Source: Liolophura sinensis
Taxonomy: Eukaryota; Mollusca; Polyplacophora; Chitonida; Chitonidae
Direction: 5' to 3'
Length of the DNA stretch: 60,000 nucleotides
Assembly (NCBI RefSeq): GCF_032854445.1
Contig: NC_088295.1
Location: 95,165,805-95,225,804, forward strand
Both the position numbers and the translations under genes were made by a program. The notes beneath the pieces were generated by a model, which saw nothing but the letters and a program-made list of their open reading frames with translations, had not been told where the DNA came from and did not search any database. Every line of letters begins with the position of its first letter. The first letter of the stretch is position 1. Of this stretch, positions 24,901-39,900 are shown piece after piece.

Positions 24901-27900
24901 TAATGTATGTCTACATAAAGTGTCCATGCTCCATATCTGGCTTTGTAATCAATAATGTATGTCTACATAAAGTGTTCACGTTCCAAATCTGGCTTTGTAA
25001 TCAATAATGTATGTCTACATAAAGTGTCCACGCTCCAAATCTGGCTTTGTAATCAATAATGTATGTCTACATATATTGTCAATGCTCCAAATCTGGCTTT
25101 GTAATCAATAATGTATGTCTACATAAAGTGTCCATGCTCCAAATCTGGCTTTGTAATCAATAATGTATGTCTACATAAAGTGTTCACGTTCCAAATCTGG
25201 CTTTGTAATCAATAATGTATCTCTACATAAAGTGCCCATGCTCCAAATCTGGCTTTGTAATCAATAATGTATGTCTACATAAAGTGTCCATGCTCCATAT
25301 CTGGCTTTGTAATCAATAATGTATGTCTACATAAAGTGTTCACGTTCCAAATCTGGCTTTGTAATCAATAATGTATGTCTACATAAAGTGTTCACGTTCC
25401 AAATCTGGCTTTGTAATCAATAATGTATGTCTACATAAAGTGTCCACGCTCCAAATCTGGCTTTGTAATCAATAATGTATGTCTACATAAATTGTCAATG
25501 CTCCAAATCTGGCTTTGTAATCAATAATGTATGTCTACATAAAGTGTCCACGCTCCATATCTGGCTTTGTAATCAATAATGTATGTCTACATAAAGTGTC
25601 CACGCTCCAAATCTGGCTTTGTAATCAATAATGTATGTCTACATAAAGTGTCCACGCTCCAAATCTGGCTTTGTAATCAATAATGTATGTCTACATAAAG
25701 TGTTCACGTTCCAAATCTGGCTTTGTAATCAATAATGTATGTCTACATAAAGTGTTCACGCTCCAAATCTGGCTTTGTAATCAATAACATATTTCTACAA
25801 AAATGTGGCTCTGTAATCAATAATACATGTCAATATAAAATGTCAACAGCCCCTATGTGGCTGTTGACATAAAAAGTCAAGATCCCATATATGCCTCTGA
25901 AATCTTTAATGCATATCGACATAAAAATGTCAACACTCTACATACAGTAAATGACCTAAAGTTTCGCACAGGAGTTACTGTCGTTTACTTTCGCATGATC
26001 TGAGTTGGTGGAAAGATAACAGAAGAGAAGGATTAGCCTCCTGCCCGTTTCATTACCCTGCATGGCACTTAATAGCAGCTCTGGTTGCTAATCTTTGCCA
26101 CATGGGGTCAAGTCACTGACAGGTCTCCCGACTAGCAGGCCTACATGTACATCTCTAAATACACCCATAAATGAAATCGAAGAATGTATTAAAATAGGCG
26201 ATGTTTATTACAAACCTATAAATTCCAAACACTGTCTCAAGGTATGACCATGCCAAACAAGGTATGTACATGCACAATGTACGCTGCGGACGAATCGATT
26301 ATTCAGGTTAGGACTATTTGGAAGTTACCTCACACCGTTATCTGGTTGTCTGCTGAAAGCTCTTATAAAGCAATGAAAATGTGTACGAATGTATTTCAGC
26401 TAAAAGCAAATTTCACTGAGAATTATCTGTCATCAGCCTTCCCTGTTCATGTAATTCCAATTAAGTATGTCCGTCTACATGCACAGTTCGTTTGTGTTCC
26501 TTTTCCTGCGTTTTTATATTGGAAACTTCCCACTCACCACAGAAAACATAGTCCAAGTGAGGTTTTCAAAAACTACCATGATTTACTTTTGCCCCTTTTT
26601 GGTAGTACTCAGACAGGATTTGTTTGAGTTGTTATCACATCAGGGGTTCGCACAACAAGGTCACTGGATTTATACAAAAAATGTTTATGATTTCCTGTAT
26701 GCAGTTTTGCCCAGACATGATATATGTGTCGCCAGCGACAGAGAAGATTATTGTTTTGCCTTTCAGTAGCAAAAACCATGTGATCGATGAGGAGACGTGG
26801 AAATTTTGAGTCCTGTGATTGTAAGTGGCTTATATCTTCATGTAGATAATACCAATCTGTTGACTAAAATTTCATCTGAGGGGACTTAATTAAATATTAA
26901 GTAAATTAAGTATTCATGTTTACAAAATATGGGCGGAAGTTGACAGTCTTTCAAATTACATCAGAATGAAAAAGAAATGTTTAACTGCAGCAATGCAAAC
27001 GCACATGTAGGTATCTCTTTGATCACAATTTGACATCTTCGTCTCATCTACTGCTAGGCCTAGTTTGCAAGTATGGATTTGCGGTGTGCTAAATTCTGCT
27101 ACAGCTTTATATTCGGAGAACCCTGCAGTTTAAACAGTTTATAAATATTACCTATTACCTATTCAAATATTGTTCTGCCATACAGTTCACACAACACTGA
27201 TAGTTACACAATGACACACTGACACAAACTCTCTGTACCTCTTGTCAGTAGAGAAAAGCAGAGTCTTTGTTCTGCCATACAGTTCACACAACACTGCTAG
27301 TTACACAATGACACTCTGACACAAACTCTCTGTACCTGTTGTCAGTAGAGAAAAGCAGAGTCTTTGTTCTGCCATACAGTTCACACAACACTGCTAGTTA
27401 CACAATGACACACTGACACAAACTCTCTGTACCTGTTGTCAGTAGAGAAAAGCAGAGTCTCTGTTCTGTCATACAGTTCACACAACACTGCTAATTACAT
27501 GACACATGACACAAACTCTCTGTACCTGTTGTCAGTAGAGAAAAGCAGAGTCTTTGTTCTGCCATACAGTTCACACAACACTACTAGTTACACAATGACA
27601 CACTGACACAAACTCTCTGTACCTGTTGTCAGTAGAGAAAAGCAGAGTCTTTGTTCTGCCACACAGTTCACACAACACTGCTAGTTACACAATGACACTC
27701 TGACACAAACTCTCTGTATCTGTTGTCAGTAGAGAAAAGCAGAGTCTTTGTTCTGCCACACAATTTACACAACACTGCTAGTTACACACTGACACATGAC
27801 ACAAACTCTCTGTACCTGTTGTGAGTAGAGAAAAGCAGAGTCTCTGTTCTGCCATACAGTTCACACAACACTGCTAGTTACACACTGACACATGACACAA

Positions 27901-30900
27901 ACTCTCTGTACCTCTTGTCAGTAGAGAAAAGCAGAGTCTTTGTTCTGCCATACAGTTCACACAACACTGCTAGTTACACAATGACACACTGACACAAACT
28001 CTCTGTACCTGTTGTCAGTAGAGAAAAGCAGAGCCTTTGTTCTGATAGGCAGTTCACACAACACTGCTGGTTACACAATGACACACTGACACAAACTCTC
28101 TGTACCTGTTGTCAGTAGAGAAAAGCAAACACTTTGTTCTGACAGGCAGTTCACACAACACTGCTAGTTACACAATGACACAAACTCTCTGTACCTGTTG
28201 TCAGTAGAGAAAAGCAGATTCTTTGTTCTGACAGGCAGTTCACACAACACTGCTAGTTACACAATGACACAAACTCTCTGTACCTGTTGTCAGTAGAGAA
28301 AAGCAGAGTCTTTGTTCTGCCATACAGTTCACACAACACTGCTAGTTACACAATGACACATGACACAAACTCTCTGTACCTGTTGTCAGTAGAGAAAAGC
28401 AGAGTCTCTGTTCTGCCACACAGTTCACACAACACTGCTAGTTACACAATGACACACTGCCACAAACTCTCTGTACCTGTTGTCAGTAGAGAAAAGCAGA
28501 GTCTTTGTTCTGACAGGCAGTTCACACAACACTGCTAGTTACACAATGACACAAACTCTCTGTACCTGTTGTGAGTAGAGAAAAGCAGAGTCTCTGTTCT
28601 GCCATACAGTTCACACAACACTGCTAGTTACACAATGACACTCTGACACAAACTCTCTGTACCTGTTGTCAGTAGAGAAAAGCAGAGTCTTTGTTCTGCC
28701 ATACAGTTCACACAACACTGCTAGTTACACAATGACACAAACTCTCTGTACCTGTTGTTTACTATTTATTGTATTCACCCATCAACATTTTATCAGTACT
28801 AGACTCTGTAGACATCATGACAAACATTTATCAGAGGTGCTTGCTGGCTTAGGAGATGTCTAAAGTCAGGAGCTTCAATTTGTCAGATCTCGTTAGGGGC
28901 AATGGTTTACCAGCAGTATCCCCACCTGACAAATGTTGTTAACAGTCCTCTGTGCACATACATAAAACGTCAATCAAATAAACATATATCACAAAAGACA
29001 TTCTGTCCATTCATACATGCACTAGCAATAAGTAAATAAAGAGAGATAAGGCAAACAGTACTTACAGCCCCCAGTTGAGAAAGTTGACAAGACAGATGAG
29101 AGCCATGCGACCCTGGGAACAAAACAAACATATCTCAATATCTGAAACAGCAAATCTGTATAAAAATTACGCAAAATGGTTAACACAGAGTTAGAATAAC
29201 TGTGCTGAGACAAAAGGCCTCTCCTGTAGGAAACAAATCAATACAAACTATATCAGCTCAATAAATAAAGAAATGAAGTTGCTAATTATATGATGGAACA
29301 TCCCCTAGTCTTAATGTGATATACATCTGTGTAAGCCTTGATGCTCAATACATGCAGTTCTTTATTAGATACCACCCCTAACAATTACTTTAACTTTAAA
29401 TAGCCTCTTTGGCACAGGCAGTTAGCATACCAGCACGCCACAATGACCCAGGAGTCTCTCACCAGATCATGCTGGTTTCCCATCTGGCCGTACATGAAAA
29501 GGTCTGCAAGCAACCTGCGGATGGTCATGAGTTTCCTCTGGGCTCTGCCTAGCTCCCACCCACCATAATGTAGGTCGCTGTCGAATAAGTGAAATGTTCT
29601 TCAGTACTGCGTCAAACACCAATCAACTAAATAAAATAAATTTGACACAAATTCTAATAAAAAGCACACTATAAACATCCTGGTGTGACTGTGCCCTCCA
29701 CGTGCAAAAGCTCAGCTTGACACATGCAGTATCTTTTAAGATACCCCCCATAACATTTACCTTAACATAGCTTTCCCTGTTGTTATACGCTGACATTGAT
29801 GCTTGGTTATGACATACACTATGCCTTTACTATATGTAGCTTGCCTACAGGCGAGCTAACAAATGATATGAAAACAATCGTTAGGAACAGAGCCAGCATC
29901 TTGATTCAGAAGGATATGTGATGAAAAACACTGTAACCGAAGATTCCTCAAAACTTTCGACAGTTTCCGTAAAAATTGCTCGGTGTGATGTGATCATTGT
30001 GAATATCCTTACTATATGACACTGAAATAGGTGGAGAGGACATCAGATAAAACAGTTATCCGCGAATGAAGGAGTCCTAAAACTTAGGACATAATCCTTT
30101 TCCGAGGGTTGGTTCAGGTGTTGGTACTTACAGGATACATGGGCCTGGAACAGCAGTCTGTGCGCAGCAACAGAAAGGTCCGCTTAAATATTCCCAAATC
30201 TGTAAACAACAACAACAACAGCAGTAACTACACTATACTGTATATTTGTGTGCTCATGAGAGATCAGTTAAACCTGTAGAATTCTATACAATTACCTGCA
30301 TCAAACAAATCTTCAAACCAGGTATTCATGTGTCTGCATTCATCAGAAAATGGCCGATCTTCTGGGTCTATACTCATCAGAAAATGGCCAATCCCCTGGG
30401 GAAATACCCCTCAGAAAATGGCAAATCCCCTGGGTCTATACTCATCAGAAAATGGCCAATCCCCTGGGGAAATACCCATCAGAAAATGGCCAATCCCCCG
30501 GGACTATAATCATCAGAAAATGGTCAATTCCTTGGGGCTATACTCATCAGAAAATGGCCAATCCCCTGGGGAAATACTCATCAGAAAATGGCCAATCCCC
30601 TGGGGAAATACTCATCAGAAAATGGTCAATCCTCCTGGGCTATACCCATCAGAAAAGGGCCAATCCCCTGGGGCTATAATCATCAGAAAATGGTCAATCC
30701 CTCGGGGTTATAATCATCAGAAAATAGTTAATCCCCCAGGCTATTCTAATCAGAAAATGGTCAATCCCGGGAGCTATCTTCATCAGGAAGCGGCCAATCC
30801 CCAGGGTCTATACTCATCAGAAAAATGCCAAACCCCCAGAGGCTACACTCATCAGAAAATGTTCAATCCCTCGGGGCTATACTCATCAGAAAATGGTTAA

Positions 30901-33900
30901 TACCTGGGGCTGCTCTAATCAGAAAATGGCCAATCTCCAGGAGCTATATTCATCAGAAAATGGCCAATCTCCCAGGGCTATAATCACCGGAAAATGGTCA
31001 ATCCCCCAGGGCTATAATCATCAGAAAATGGCCAATCCCCCCAAGGCTATAATCATCAGAATATGGCCAATCCCACAGGGCTATTCTGATCAGAAAATGG
31101 TCAATCCCTGGGGCTATACTCATCAGAAAATGGCCAATCCCCCAGGGCTATTCTCATCAGAAAATGGACAATCCCCCGAAGGTTATATACTCATCACAAA
31201 ATGGACAATCCCCCCAAGGTTATATACTCATCACAAAATGGACAATCCCCCCCAAGGTTATATACTCATCACAAAATGGGCAATCCCCCCAAGGTTATAT
31301 ACTCAACATTTATTTATTTGATTGGTGTTTTACACCGTACTCAAAAACATTTCCCTTATACAACGGTGGCCAGCATTATGGTGGGAGGAAACCGGTCAGA
31401 GCCAGGGGGAAAAAAAAACGACCATCCGCAGGTTGCTGGCAGACCTTCCCACTTACGGCCGGAGAGGAAGCCAGTATGGGCTGGACTTGAACTCACAGCG
31501 ACCACAGGCTACACTCAACAGATCAATTGCATAATGAAATAGCTCATTCCCTGCATAAACAATGCATTATGGGCTTACACCAGGGTCAGACTTGTTTACA
31601 AGCTGGAGGGAGGTGTGGTATTATACTGCCCTTCCCCTCAGCGTACAGAGGTGGTCTATATGAAAGGTTGATGGGGGATGTTAACAAAATGTGAGAAAGC
31701 TCAGCACACATGGTTTACATGTATAAACCAAACAGCAATGACCACAAAGCAGAAACCTGGGAGCGGACATACTACAGAAACACATCAACCAGACCTGTGT
31801 ACAACTCTAGCATTCATCGTCTGTAAGTCCCCATTCAAAGAGCAATAAGTGATCAGACACAACCCAATTAGCCGATACACATGCTCACATGGTCTGTGTT
31901 ACGCTGACAAAGTTTTGTAACAGTGGGAAGAGATTCAAGCATGTACAGTGTATATGCCAGGAGGATAACAAGGCATTTAGAGAACCCCAGTAGCTCGCCA
32001 GACTGAGCAGTTTGTTAACTGCATCCTGTCCAATGCAAGTCCTGTGATATGTTCAAATATTGACCTATCAATCAAAATAAATTAGAATGATTGACACTGT
32101 CAAACACAGATATTATTCTCTAATTAGATAGCACCAAGATCTTGCTCTTAAATCAAGAAGAAAGGCCGAAATTACAACTATGTGACTGTTTATGGTGTAG
32201 GTAGAATTGCAGAGCAGTGATGCCTTTATGAACAGTTGCAATTAAAGCGCGACAGATACTTGTTTAGCTGTAATTTGACATGGAACTCATTCACGGACTA
32301 CGAATTTGAACTTTGATATGGAATTCATGCCTGGAATATTCATTGTCTGCCCGGCATCATTGAAAACTGTTGACCGCTTCTCTCGTGTGTTACCGGCTTT
32401 ATTTCTTATTTGTATAATTTCTTACATACCTTTGTCTTCGGGAGTTAGTGTTAAACGTTGTTGTGGAAATGGATCTTGCAATTATCGACTTGGAATGCCC
32501 TTTACGGACAATGAATGGTTTAGGGATGTCGGACTTGATGCTTATATTCATATGGTATGGATTTGTAAATCATTATAGTGGTAAAAGACACTGCGGGGAG
32601 AAATCATTGTAGTGGTAAAAGACACTGTGGGGAAAAATCATTGTAGTGGTAAAAGACACTGTGGAGAGAAATCATTGTACTGGTAAGACACTACAGAGAA
32701 AAATCATTGTAGTGGTAAAAGACACAGTGGAGAGAAATCATTGTACTGGTAAGACACTACAGAGAAAAATCATTGTAGTGGTAAAAGACACAGTGGAGAG
32801 AAATCATTGTAGTGGTAAAAGACACTGCGGGGAGAGTCATTGTAGTGGTAAAAGACACTGTGGGGAGAAATCATTGTAGTGGTAAAAGACACTGTGGAGA
32901 GAAATCATTGTAGTGGTAAGACACTACAGAGAAAAGTCATTGTAGTGGTAAAAGACACAGTGGAGAGAAATCATGGTAGTGGTAAAAGACACTATGGGGA
33001 AAAATCACTGTAGTGGTAAAAGACAATGTGGAGAGAAATCACTGTAGTGGTAAAAGACACTATGGGGAAAAATCACTGTAGTGGTAAAAGACACTGCAGG
33101 GAGAAATCATTGTAGTGGTAAAAGACACTGTGGGGAGAAATCATTGTTTTGGTAAAAGACACTGTGGGGAAAAATCATTGTAGTGGTAAAAGACACTGTG
33201 GAGAGAAATCACTGTAGTGGTAAAAGACACTGCAGGGAGAAATCATTGTAGTGGTAAAAGACACTGTGGAGAGAAATCATTGTAGTGGTAAAAGACACAG
33301 TGGAGAGAAATCATTGTAGTGGTAAAAGACACTGTGGGGAAAAATCATTGTAGTGGTAAAAGACACTGTGGAGAGAAATCATTGTAGTGGTAAAAGACAC
33401 TGTGGGGAAAAATCATTGTAGTGGTAAAAGACACTGTGGAGAGAAATCATTGTAGTTGTAAAAGACACTGCAGGGAGAAATCATTGTAGTGGTAAAAGAC
33501 AGTGGAGAGAAATCATTGTAGTGGTAAAAGACACTGTGGGGAGAAATCATTGTTTTGGTAAAAGACACTGTGGGGAAAAATCATTGTAGTGGTAAAAGAC
33601 ACTGTGGAGAGAAATCATTGTAGTGGTAAAAGACACTGCAGGGAGAAATCATTGTAGTGGTAAAGACACTGTGGAGAGAAATCATTGTAGTGGTAAAAGA
33701 CACTGCAGGGAGAAATCATTGTAGTGGTAAAAGACACTGTGGAGAGAAATCATTGTAGTGGTAAAAGACACTGTGGAGAGAAATCATTGTAGTGGTAAAA
33801 GACACTGTGGGGAGAAATCATTATAGTGCTAAAAGACACTGTGGGGAAAAATCACTGTAGTGGTAAAAGACACTGTGGAGAGAAATCATTGTAGTGGTAA

Positions 33901-36900
33901 AAGACACTGTGGGCAGTTCTTGTACATGTTTACCACACAGGTCTTTGATACCCAAATTGCGAAATACATTTGGCAATCCATGTGGCATGGGTGGCAATGC
34001 AACACTGCGAAAGAGGAAATGTTGAGCTGTGAGGTAGAAGTTCCTTGGTCTTTGATATGCAGATCACTGCAGATGACAGGCTATCTGTGTACTATGGGTG
34101 ACCGTTGCAACCCTATGATTAGACAAACACTGTAACCAAACTGGACACTGACACCGACAGCGACAGCATCTGACTCCCATCTCACAATACCTCTCCCTTA
34201 ATTCACACATGTGAACAAAAAAGACAAGGCATTAATTTGACTATCACTGAGGTACATTGTAGCACTTATGGGCGTTCCATTGGGTACTTACTAAAGCTTC
34301 ATGGGGAGCTTACATATACTAGGTTTCCATGTGGCACTTACTGAGCTTGCTTGGGGCACTTAATGAGCTTCCTTGGGGCACTTAATGAGCTTTCATGTGG
34401 CACTTAATGAGCTTCCATGTGGCACTTATTGAGCTTCCTTGGGGCACTTAATGAGCTTCCATGTGGCACTTAATGAGCTTCCATGTGGCACTTATTGGGC
34501 TTCCTTGGGGCACTCATGTGGCACTTATTGAGCTTCCTTGGGGCACTTAATGAGATTTCATGTGGCACTTATTGGGCTTCCTTGGGGCACTCATGTGGCA
34601 CTTATTGAGCTTCCTTGGGGCACCTATTGAGCTTCCTTGGGGCACTTAATGAGCTTCCATGTGGCACTTATTGAGCTTCCTCGGGGCACTTATTGAGCAT
34701 CCTTGGGGCACTTATTGAGCTTCCTTGGGGCACTTATTGAGCTTCCTTGGGGTACTTATTGACCTTCCTTGGGGGCACTTATTGAGCTTCCTTGGGGCAC
34801 TTATTGAGTTTCTGTGTGAGTTTCCAAGGGGTATTCACTGAGCTCCCATGTTGTATTTGTTTCATTTACCTTTCATGGGAAGCACGTACCTGGGGCTATT
34901 AAGTATGACAGATGCTATATCTGGTTAGATTAGTGACCTACGGGGATACTTACTCAGCTTCCATCTTCCCATGTAGTATATCTGTACACTGAGCAGGAAT
35001 GTGGAGCTGATATGGAGAACGGCAAACACAATCCAAAAGTACTTGGTACCATAAACCTGCCAGAGAGAGCAGAATCATTTTATCACTGACACTAGACAGG
35101 ATAACCTACCTGGTATGATATATCACTCATTTTATCACTGACACTAGACAGGATAACCTACCCAGTATGATATATCACTCATTTTATCACTGACACTAGA
35201 CAGGATAATCTACCTGGTATGATATATCACTCATTTTATCACTGACACTAGACAGGATAACCTACCCGGTATGATATATCACTCATTTTATCACTGACAG
35301 TAGACAGGATAACCTACCCGGTATGATATATCACTCATTTTATCACTGACACTAGACAGGATAACCTACCCGGTATGATATATCACTCATTTTATCACTG
35401 ACACTAGACAGGATAACCTACCTGGTATGATATATCACTCATTTTATCACTGACAATAGACAGGATAACCTACCTGGTATGATATATCACTCATTTTATC
35501 ACTGACACTAGACAGGATAACATACCTGGTATGATATATCACTCATTTTATCACTGACAATAGACAGGATGACCTACCCGGTATGATATATCACTCATTT
35601 TATCACTGACACTAGACAGGATAACCTACCTGGTATGATATATCACTCATTTTATCACTGACAGTAGACAGGATAACCTACCTGGTATGATATATCACTC
35701 ATTTTATCACTGACAATAGACAGGATGACCTACCTGGTATGATATATCACTCATTTTATCACTGACACTAGACAGGATAACCTACCTGGTATGATATATC
35801 ACTCATTTTATCACTGACAATAGACAGGATGACCTACCTGGTATGATATATCACTCATTTTATCACTGACAATAGACAGGATAACCTACCCGGTATGATA
35901 TATCACTCATTTTATTACTGACACTAGACAGGATAACCTACCTGGTATGATATATCACTCATTTTATCACTGACACTAGACAGGATAACCTACCCGGAAT
36001 GATATATCACTCATTTTATCACTGACAATAGACAGGATAACCTGCCCAGTATGATATATCACTCATTTTATCACTGACAGTAGACAGGATAACCTACCTG
36101 GTATGATATATCACTCATTTTATCACTGACAATAGACAGGATAACCTACCCGGTATGATATATCACTCATTTTATCACTGACACTAGACAGGATAACCTA
36201 CCTGGTATGATATATCACTCATTTTATCACTGACAATAGACAGGGTAACCTATCCAGTATGATATATCACTCATTTTATCACTGACATTAGACAGGATGA
36301 CCTACCCAGTATGATATATCACTCATTTTATCAATGACATTAGACAGGGTAACCTATCGAGTATGATATATCACTCATTTTATCACTGACATTAGACAGG
36401 ATAACCTATCCAGTATGATATATCACTCATTTTATCACTGACACTAGACAGGACAACCTATCCAGTATGGTATATCACTCATTTTATCACTGACATTAGA
36501 CAGGATGACCTACCCGGTATGATATATCACTCATTTTATCACTGACATTAGACATGCTAACCTACCCAGTATGATTTATCACTCATTTTATCACTGACAT
36601 TAGACAGGATAACCTACCCAGTATGATATATCACTCATTTTATCACTGACACTAAACAGGATAACCTACCCAGTATGATATATCACTCATTTTATCACTG
36701 ACATTAGACAGGATGACCTACCCTGTATGATACAGCACCCATTTTATCACTGACATTAGACATGCTAACCTACCCAGTATGATTTATCACTCATTTTATC
36801 ACTGACATTAGACAGGATAACCTACCCAGTATGATACAGCACTCATTTTATCACTCACATTAGACAGGATGACCTACCCGTATGATACACCGCTCATTTT

Positions 36901-39900
36901 ATCACTGACATTAGACAGGATGACCTACCCAGTATGATATATCACTCATTTTATCACTGACAGTAGACAGGATAACCTACCCGGTATGATATATCACTCA
37001 TTTTATCACTGACATTAGACAGGATAACCTACCCGGTATGATATATCACTCATTTTATCACCGACATTAGACAGGATGACCTACCCGGTATGATAGATCA
37101 CCCATTTTATCACTGACATTAGACAGGATAACCTACCCAGTATGATTTATCACTCATTTTATCACTGACATTAGACAGGATATCCTACCTGGTATGATTT
37201 ATTACTCATTTTATCACTGACATTAGACAGGATATCCTACCCAGTATGATTTATCACTCATTTTATTACTGACATTAGACAGGATAACCTACCCAGTATG
37301 ATATATCACCCATTTTATCACTGATACTAGACAGGGTAACCTACCCGGTAAGATAAAGCACTCATTTTACCACTGACATTAGACAGGATAACCTACCTGG
37401 TATGATATATCACTCATTTTATCACTGACATCAGACAGGATAACCTACCCAGTATGATATATCACTCATTTTATCACTGACATTAGACAGGATGACCTAC
37501 CCGGTATGATATATCACTCATTTTATCACGGACATCAGACAGGATGACCTACCTGGTATGATATATCACTCATTTTATCACTGACACTAGACAGGATAAC
37601 CTACCCAGTATGATATATCACTCATTTTATCACTGACATTAGACAGGATAACCTACCTGGTATGATAGATCACCCATTTTATCACTGACATTAGACAGGA
37701 TAACCTACCCGGTATGATATATCACTCATTTTATCACTGACATTAGACAGGATAACCTACGCAGTATGATATATCACTCATTTTATCATTGACATTAGAC
37801 AGGATAACCTACCCAGTATGATATATGACTCATTTTATCACTGACAATAGACAGGGTAACGTATCCAGTATGATATATCACTCACTTTATCACTGACACT
37901 AGACAGGATAACCTACCCGGTATGATATATCACTCATTTTATCACTGACACTAGACAGGATAACCTACCCGGTATGATATATCACTCATTTTATCACTGA
38001 CAATAGACAGGGTAACCTACCCAGTATGATATATCACTCATTTTATCACTGACACTAGACAGGATAACCTACCCGGTATGATATATCACTCATTTTATCA
38101 CTGACACTAGACAGGATAACCTACCTGGTATGATATATCACTCATTTTATCACTGACATTAGACAGGATAACCTACCCGGTATGATATATCACTCATTTT
38201 ACCACTGACATTAGATAGGTTAAGAATGTAATGTGCAAATTCACCAGAAATTATCATATGACAGAGAGAAAAACTTACAACTCCAATGACTGCTATAAAT
38301 ATGATCAAGGCCATGGCCAGGTAGGCAGCATGTGCTTTAGCATTGATGTCCGGGTGACGGATCTGGTAGATCTTCAGCATGTCCAGACAGGCTATTACAT
38401 ACATGAACGATGTATCTGTGTAAAACAATAAACAGCATGTCCAGACAGGCTATCACATACATGAACCATGTATCCGTGTAAAAAACATAAACAGCATGTC
38501 CAGACAGGCTATCACATACATGAACCATGTATCCGTGTAAAATAATAAACAGCAGGTCCAGACAGGCTATCACATACATGAACCATGTATCCGTGTAAAA
38601 AACATAAACAGCATGTCCAGACAGGCTATCACATACATGAACCATGTATCCGTGTAAAATAATAAACAGCATGTCCAGACAGGCTATCACATACATGAAC
38701 CATGTATCCGTGTAAAAAACATAAACAGCATGTCCAGACAGGCTATCACATACATGAACCATGTACCTGTGTAAAACAATAAACAGCATGTCCAGACAGG
38801 CTATCACATAAATGAACGATGTATCTGTGTAAAATAATAAACAGCATGTCCAGAAAGTCTATCACATACATGAACGATGTATCTGTGTAAAACAATAAAC
38901 AGCATGTCAAGACAGGCTATCACATACATGAACCATGTATCTGTGTAAAATAATAAACAGCATGTCCAGACAGGCTATCACATACATGAACCATGTATCT
39001 GTGTAAAATAATAAACAGCATGTCCAGACAGGCTATCACATACATGAACCATGTATCCGTGTAAAATAATAAACAGCAGGTCCAGACAGGCTATCACATA
39101 CATGAACCATGTATCTGTGTAAAACAATAAACAGCATGTCGAGACGGGCTATCACATAAATGAACCATGAATCTGTGTAAAACAATAAACAGCATGTCCA
39201 GACAGGCTATCACATACATGAACGACATATCTGTGTAAAACAATAAACAGCGTGTCCAGACAGGCTGTCAAATACATGAACCATGTATCTGTGTAAAACA
39301 ATAAACAGCATGTCTAGACGGGCTATCACATACATGAACTATGTATCTGTGTAAAATAATAAACAGCATGTCCAGAAAGGCTATCACATACATGAACCAT
39401 GTATTTGCGTAAATTAATAAACAGCAGGTCCAGACAGGCTATCACATACATGAACCATGTATCTGCGTAAAATAATAAACAGCAGGTCCAGACAGGCTGT
39501 CACATACATGAACCATGTATCTGTGTAAAATAAAAAACAGCATGTCCAGACAGGCTGTCACATCCATGAACCATGTATCTGCGTCAAACAATAAACAGCA
39601 TGTCCAGACAGGCTATCACATACATGAACCATGTATCTGTGTAAAATAATAAACAGCAGGTCCAGACAGGCTGTGATATACATGAACCATGTATCTGTGT
39701 AAAATAATAAACAGCATGTCCAGAAAGGCTATCACATACATGAACCATGTATCTGCATAAAATAATAAACAGCATGTCCAGACAGGCTATCACATACATG
39801 AACCATGTATCTGTGTAAAATAATAAACAGCATGTCAAGACAGGCTGCCACATCCATGAACCATGTATCTGCGTCAAACAATAAACAGCATGTCCAGACA

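Noticed and set aside
26244-26627. 127-codon plus-strand ORF between arrays
   Set aside because: No recognisable domain, and it lies antisense in a SIDT intron with no splice or codon-use evidence.
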